Positions 5,231 through 8,327 of a stretch of 8,327 bases of DNA are shown piece by piece. The notes below the pieces were generated by a model. The model was not told where the DNA came from. It did not search any database and saw only the letters and a list, made by a program, of their open reading frames with translations. Every line of letters starts with the position of its first letter. Within the stretch, counting starts at the first letter, position 1. The stretch comes from Hyphomicrobiales bacterium (GTDB lineage: Bacteria; Pseudomonadota; Alphaproteobacteria; Rhizobiales; Beijerinckiaceae), in contig JAQGKN010000504.1 of NCBI GenBank assembly GCA_028290085.1, positions 1-8,327 on the forward strand. Reading direction: 5' to 3'. Both the position numbers and the translations under genes were made by a program.

Positions 5231-6094
5231 TCAGCTCGCAGGCGGTGCGTCATGCGGCGCAATCGCCGCAGCGGCGTCCGCCCGCTGATAGGCCTGATAG
5301 CTTCGCCAGGCGAAGAAAATCAGGCCGAGATAGGCGAGCGCCAGGAAAACGAGCACTTCCATCGGAAAGGTCGCGAGCAGGAGAATGAGCGCGGCCACAC
5401 CGAACAGAACCGGAATAAAATATTCGCGCGGCACCCGGCCTATCTGCTTGCCGCTGTAATGCGGGATACGGCTGACCATGAGGAAAGCCACCAGCAGCAC
5501 ATAGGCGATTTCCACCGCCACCATCAGATGCGAGTTGGGCAGGCCCAGCACTGAATAATGCAGATAAATCGGCAGCATGCTGACGATAGCCCCGGCAGGC
5601 GCCGGCATGCCGACAAAGAAATGCGCGTGCCAGGCGGGCTTTTCGGGATCGTCGATCATGACGTTGAAACGAGCCAGGCGAAGGGCACAGGCAATCGCGA
5701 AGACCATCGCGGCAAACCAGCCGAAGCTCTTGATCTCGCTCAGGCTCCAGAAATAGAGCAGCAGCCCCGGCGCGACGCCGAAATCGACGAAATCAGCGAG
5801 CGAGTCGAGTTCAGCGCCAAATCGCGTGGTGCCATCCAACGCGCGGGCGAGACGGCCATCGAGTCCGTCCAGGATTGCGGCGGCGACGATAAACACCACG
5901 GCGGTCTCGAACCGGCCCTCCGCTGCGAAGCGGATCGAGGTGAGGCCGAGGCAGAGCGCCAGCAATGTCACGAGATTTGGCAGAACGATTCGCATCGGCA
6001 GCCGCGCGAAGCGCTTCGGCCGCCCAGCGACTGTCGCGGGGCCCAGCGGGCCGCCCGACGCGTCCAAGTCTCCGTCGTCCTGATCGATGTTCAA
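5231..6094 (-). CDS. pssA: CDP-diacylglycerol-serine O-phosphatidyltransferase
   Basis: This 287-aa integral membrane enzyme makes phosphatidylserine from CDP-diacylglycerol and L-serine, the first committed step to phosphatidylethanolamine. The CDP-alcohol phosphotransferase signature is exact: D76-x2-D79-G80-x2-A83-R84-x8-G93-x3-D97-x3-D101. After a hydrophilic N-terminus (1-33), hydrophobic segments begin around 36-56 and 63-76 and continue through the protein, with a polar C-terminus. The start is TTG at 6094: GAGGAG lies eight bases before it, and the first downstream in-frame ATG (residue 34) would cut into the start of the membrane domain. It follows psd by 61 bp on the same strand, so the two genes form an operon for consecutive steps. 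The length fits the type II (membrane) family rather than the Escherichia coli type I enzyme. Confidence 0.95.
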   Translation of the reverse strand: MNIDQDDGDLDASGGPLGPATVAGRPKRFARLPMRIVLPNLVTLLALCLGLTSIRFAAEGRFETAVVFIVAAAILDGLDGRLARALDGTTRFGAELDSLADFVDFGVAPGLLLYFWSLSEIKSFGWFAAMVFAIACALRLARFNVMIDDPEKPAWHAHFFVGMPAPAGAIVSMLPIYLHYSVLGLPNSHLMVAVEIAYVLLVAFLMVSRIPHYSGKQIGRVPREYFIPVLFGVAALILLLATFPMEVLVFLALAYLGLIFFAWRSYQAYQRADAAAAIAPHDAPPAS

Positions 6095-6155
6095 AACTTG
6101 TTCTCCTCAGCCGACCGCGACTTTAGTTTGATCGGACCGATTCCCGAAGGGTTCT

Positions 6156-6854
6156 TCATCCGACCTTATAGCTGCGGCGCGCCTCGACCGACGTGAGATC
6201 AGCCAGCACGGTCTCTCCCGCGATGGCCTTGCTGCCCAGTCCCACCAGTGGCACCGCCGTGTCGGGCAGATAGACGTCGACCCGCGACCCGAAACGGATC
6301 AGGCCGAAGCGCTCGCCCGTGCCGATGGAATCACCCTCGCGCACGAAGGAGACGATGCGGCGTGCGATGAGACCCGCAATCTGCACCACGCCGAAACGGC
6401 CCGCGGCATTCTCGATGATGAGCGAACTGCGCTCGTTGTCTTCGCTGGCCTTGTCGAGATCGGCGTTAAGGAACAGGCCGGGCTTGTAGGCGATGCGGGT
6501 GATGCGGCCGGTGACCGGCGCGCGGTTCACGTGGCAATCGAACACTGACATGAAGACGGAGATGCGCGACAGGGGCTTGTCGCCGAGGCCGAGTTCCGGT
6601 GGCGGCACGAAATAGCCGATGGAAGACACGATGCCGTCGGCGGGCGATACGATGAGGCCCTCGCGCAGCGGGGTCACGCGCGGCGGGTCACGGAAAAAAT
6701 AGGCGCACCAGACGGTCAGGATCGCGCCGATCCAGCCCAGCGGCGACCAGAGCCAGCTGAGAATCAGGGCGATGACCGCGAAGATCGCGATGAAGATATA
6801 GCCCTCCGGGTGGATCGGGACGATCTGGCGGCGGACGGAATCGAAAATGGACAT
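6156..6854 (-). CDS. psd: Phosphatidylserine decarboxylase, short form
   Basis: This 232-aa proenzyme converts phosphatidylserine to phosphatidylethanolamine at the inner membrane. It is expected to self-cleave between Gly189 and Ser190 in RFGSRVD (187-193), giving a pyruvoyl group on the new alpha chain; this FGSR context is typical of the short alphaproteobacterial/archaeal-like enzymes, unlike the LGST of E. coli. Other family marks are HPEGYIF (15-21), FFRDPPR (53-59), SPADG (70-74) and [11 protein letters not shown] (103-113). Two hydrophobic segments at about 19-36 and 38-52 anchor the protein. The frame is open upstream to 6923, but the conserved sequence starts at MSIFDSVRR (ATG at 6854). 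Its Shine-Dalgarno is weak (GGAG, 13 bases away), so an ATG at 6920 is a possible alternative. It leads the psd-pssA operon. Confidence 0.95.
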   Translation of the reverse strand: MSIFDSVRRQIVPIHPEGYIFIAIFAVIALILSWLWSPLGWIGAILTVWCAYFFRDPPRVTPLREGLIVSPADGIVSSIGYFVPPPELGLGDKPLSRISVFMSVFDCHVNRAPVTGRITRIAYKPGLFLNADLDKASEDNERSSLIIENAAGRFGVVQIAGLIARRIVSFVREGDSIGTGERFGLIRFGSRVDVYLPDTAVPLVGLGSKAIAGETVLADLTSVEARRSYKVG

Positions 6855-7001
6855 GGGCTTGCTGAGGCTCCGGTTCGTGCGCCTTTTCGCAAATACCGGC
6901 CCCGAAGTCACGCGCCGCATCAAAAGACCGTATTTTCCCGCTCTGCCCGGGAGAGCCGCCAGCCTCGAACGCGGGCATATTGCAAGGCTGCCAAACTACG
7001 G

Positions 7002-7016
7002 CTAGGCTTGGCCTAG
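7002..7016. promoter_or_regulatory. 15-bp interrupted palindrome between psd and the hydrolase gene
   Basis: CTAGGC-TTG-GCCTAG is a perfect inverted repeat in the divergent intergenic region. On the plus strand TCTCTTTT follows it, so it could act as a weak terminator. With no plus-strand gene before it, an operator serving one or both divergent genes is equally likely. Confidence 0.3.
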
Positions 7017-7037
7017 TCTCTTTTGGAGCAATCGCAA

Positions 7038-7115
7038 ATGAAAGCTCTCTCCCGGATTAATGTTAAGTTCTTCGATTCAGCCTTCGAAAAAATGCGGGCC
7101 TTTCCGTCAGCCTGA
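7038..7115 (+). CDS. Possible 25-aa leader or small protein
   Basis: ATG at 7038 opens 25 codons ending in TGA at 7113-7115, with GGAG nine bases upstream. The product begins MKALSRINVKFFDSAFEK and has no known family. A GC-rich hairpin, GGGGC-GGGC-GCCCC (7127-7140), follows 11 bases after the stop, and the hydrolase gene starts 62 bases after that. The order short ORF, hairpin, gene resembles a leader arrangement, but the peptide has no run of a regulatory amino acid. It may be chance. Confidence 0.25.
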   Translation: MKALSRINVKFFDSAFEKMRAFPSA

Positions 7116-7202
7116 TTTCCGCTTTAGGGGCGGGCGCCCCAACGCGCGCTCCCCGTGCACCAGACGATTTTTCGATTCCGTTTTTCAAAAAAAGGAATTG
7201 CC

Positions 7203-8309
7203 ATGAAAATCATCGATACGAGCGCCAACGTCTCTTTTTCGATTCCCCACCTTCAGGCTGCGGGAATTGGCACAGTCGGGCGCTATTACTCCTCGGCCGA
7301 CTGGAAGCGCATGACACCCGCGGAGGCGCGCATCATTTCCGACGCCGGATTGCGGATGTTTGCCGTTTTCGAGGATTCGGTCTCCCCCTCCCTTACCTAT
7401 TCCGACGGTGTGCACCACGGGCAACTCGCCTTTCAGCAGGCCACGCATGTCGGCCAGCCGCCGGGAAGCGCAATCTACTTCGGCCTCGACAGCGACCTCG
7501 ATGCGAGTGCCTTCCTTGAGGCGCGAGAATATTTCCGGGGCGTCAAAAGCGCCGTCGGCGAGACTTACGAGGTTGGCGTTTACGCGGACGGCGCGATTTG
7601 CGGCGACCTTCTGGACAGGAATCTCTGCACTTTCGCCTGGCTCAGCGCCTCGCGGGGATATTCCGGATCGCCTGAGTTTTACGAGAGCAAACGCTGGGCT
7701 TTGGCGCAGGCGCCAGACATCGACCAGTCGTTTCACGGCATTCGGATCGACTATAATGAGGCGAGCGGCGAATTCGGCGCGTTCGCGCTTCCGCCGAACG
7801 CCACTGCGGTCGCGGCACTCGAAAACAAGACCAGACCGACGTCGCCAGACCGTTTTACCGCGCCAACGCACGAGCCTCCGTGGCTTGGAATTGCAAAACG
7901 CGAGCTGGGCGTGCGCGACACGCCGGGGCCCTCCTACCACCCGCGCGTGCTCGAATATCTTCACACCACGCACATGGACGCCAATGACGACGAGACGAGC
8001 TGGTCGTCCGCCTTCGTCAACTGGTGCCTGATGCAGGCTGGCTTCAGCGGCACAGGTAACGCGGTCGCGCGATCCTGGCTGACCTTCGGTTCCCCCCTGC
8101 CCGAGCCTCGTCCGGGCTGCATCGTCGTGCTCTGGCGCGGCGATCCGTCTTCATGGAAGGGCCACGTCGGGTTTTTCGCTGGCTGGGAGGACGGCGGGCG
8201 CGTGCGCCTGCTGGCGGCAAACCAGGGCGGTGGCGTCGATTGGGATGAGGTCTGCTACGCGAGCTTTCCCAAAGAGCGTATTCTGGGCTTTCGCTGGAAC
8301 GAGACCTGA
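7203..8309 (+). CDS. DUF1906 plus TIGR02594-like amidase, predicted catalytic Cys missing
   Basis: This 368-aa protein has two domains. Residues 1 to about 195 are a DUF1906 (Rv2525c-like, glycoside-hydrolase-fold) domain, with DTSANVSFSIPHL at the start, TVGRYYSS (24-31), FE at 56-57, IYFGLDSDLD (91-100) and GIRIDYNEASGEFG (179-192). After a Pro/Thr-rich linker, residues about 225-368 match the TIGR02594 NlpC/P60-like family, with PPWLGIAKRELGV (225-237), SAFVNWCLMQAG (269-280), WKGHVGFFAGW (318-328) and LAANQGG (337-343). The family nucleophile Cys in WC(S/A)AFVNW is Ser268 here (codon TCG, 8004-8006), while His321 and Asn340 remain. The protein may have lost amidase activity and act as a wall-binding protein, or use the first domain only. 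No signal peptide is seen. The ATG at 7203 has AAGGA seven bases before it; a GTG at 7155 is less likely. Confidence 0.88.
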   Translation: MKIIDTSANVSFSIPHLQAAGIGTVGRYYSSADWKRMTPAEARIISDAGLRMFAVFEDSVSPSLTYSDGVHHGQLAFQQATHVGQPPGSAIYFGLDSDLDASAFLEAREYFRGVKSAVGETYEVGVYADGAICGDLLDRNLCTFAWLSASRGYSGSPEFYESKRWALAQAPDIDQSFHGIRIDYNEASGEFGAFALPPNATAVAALENKTRPTSPDRFTAPTHEPPWLGIAKRELGVRDTPGPSYHPRVLEYLHTTHMDANDDETSWSSAFVNWCLMQAGFSGTGNAVARSWLTFGSPLPEPRPGCIVVLWRGDPSSWKGHVGFFAGWEDGGRVRLLAANQGGGVDWDEVCYASFPKERILGFRWNET

Positions 8310-8327
8310 GGAGCGAAGCGACGCGGC

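Noticed and set aside
7168..7246. 12-bp direct repeat TTTTTCGATTCC at 7168-7179 and 7235-7246
   Set aside because: One copy is inside the hydrolase coding sequence; the repeat is short and T-rich with only two copies, so chance is the simpler explanation.
7185..7973. 262-codon minus-strand frame
   Set aside because: It is antisense to the DUF1906 domain, whose family motifs are clear on the plus strand.
1..8327. CRISPR array, insertion sequence or rRNA
   Set aside because: No regularly spaced repeats, no transposase motifs with terminal inverted repeats and no rRNA sequence were seen on either strand.

Overview
The window looks like chromosomal DNA from an alphaproteobacterium, most likely Hyphomicrobiales (Rhizobiales). 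The reasons are the high GC of most genes (about 65-70% in hand-counted lines), the minus-strand order infA - maf - yacG - tRNA-Phe, which I know as a common rhizobial arrangement, a short-form psd followed by pssA, and a phasin-like gene. I cannot name a genus from the sequence alone.

Layout: (1) Positions 1-1390 hold two minus-strand genes, a DUF488-family protein and an NADPH-dependent FMN reductase-like flavoprotein, with palindromes around them. (2) Positions 1391-3317 look like a small integrated element. An intact minus-strand tRNA-Phe (3268-3343) is followed on its 3' side by about 1.9 kb of DNA that ends in a perfect 48-bp copy of the tRNA's 3' part (1391-1438). This is the classic footprint of tRNA-targeted site-specific integration. 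The element has no recognisable integrase. Its only clear gene is a complete BLUF-domain blue-light sensor; the rest is mosaic in GC and holds only very small or doubtful reading frames. (3) Positions 3268-4652 are the core cluster infA, maf, yacG and tRNA-Phe, serving translation initiation, nucleotide housekeeping, gyrase protection and tRNA supply. A good sigma70-like promoter lies before the tRNA. (4) Positions 4863-5225 encode a small phasin-like protein, convergent with the next unit. (5) Positions 5231-6854 are the phosphatidylethanolamine operon psd-pssA on the minus strand. The two enzymes perform consecutive pathway steps in reverse gene order: PssA makes phosphatidylserine and Psd decarboxylates it. 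(6) Positions 7203-8309 encode a two-domain cell-wall-hydrolase-like protein (DUF1906 plus a TIGR02594/NlpC-like amidase domain). Its expected catalytic cysteine is replaced by serine.

The strongest items for a second look are the tRNA-Phe-bounded, integrase-less mini-island carrying a photoreceptor, and the Cys-to-Ser change in the amidase-like domain. Weaker items are a structured, possibly leader-like segment with a small ORF inside the island, and several perfect palindromes in intergenic positions.
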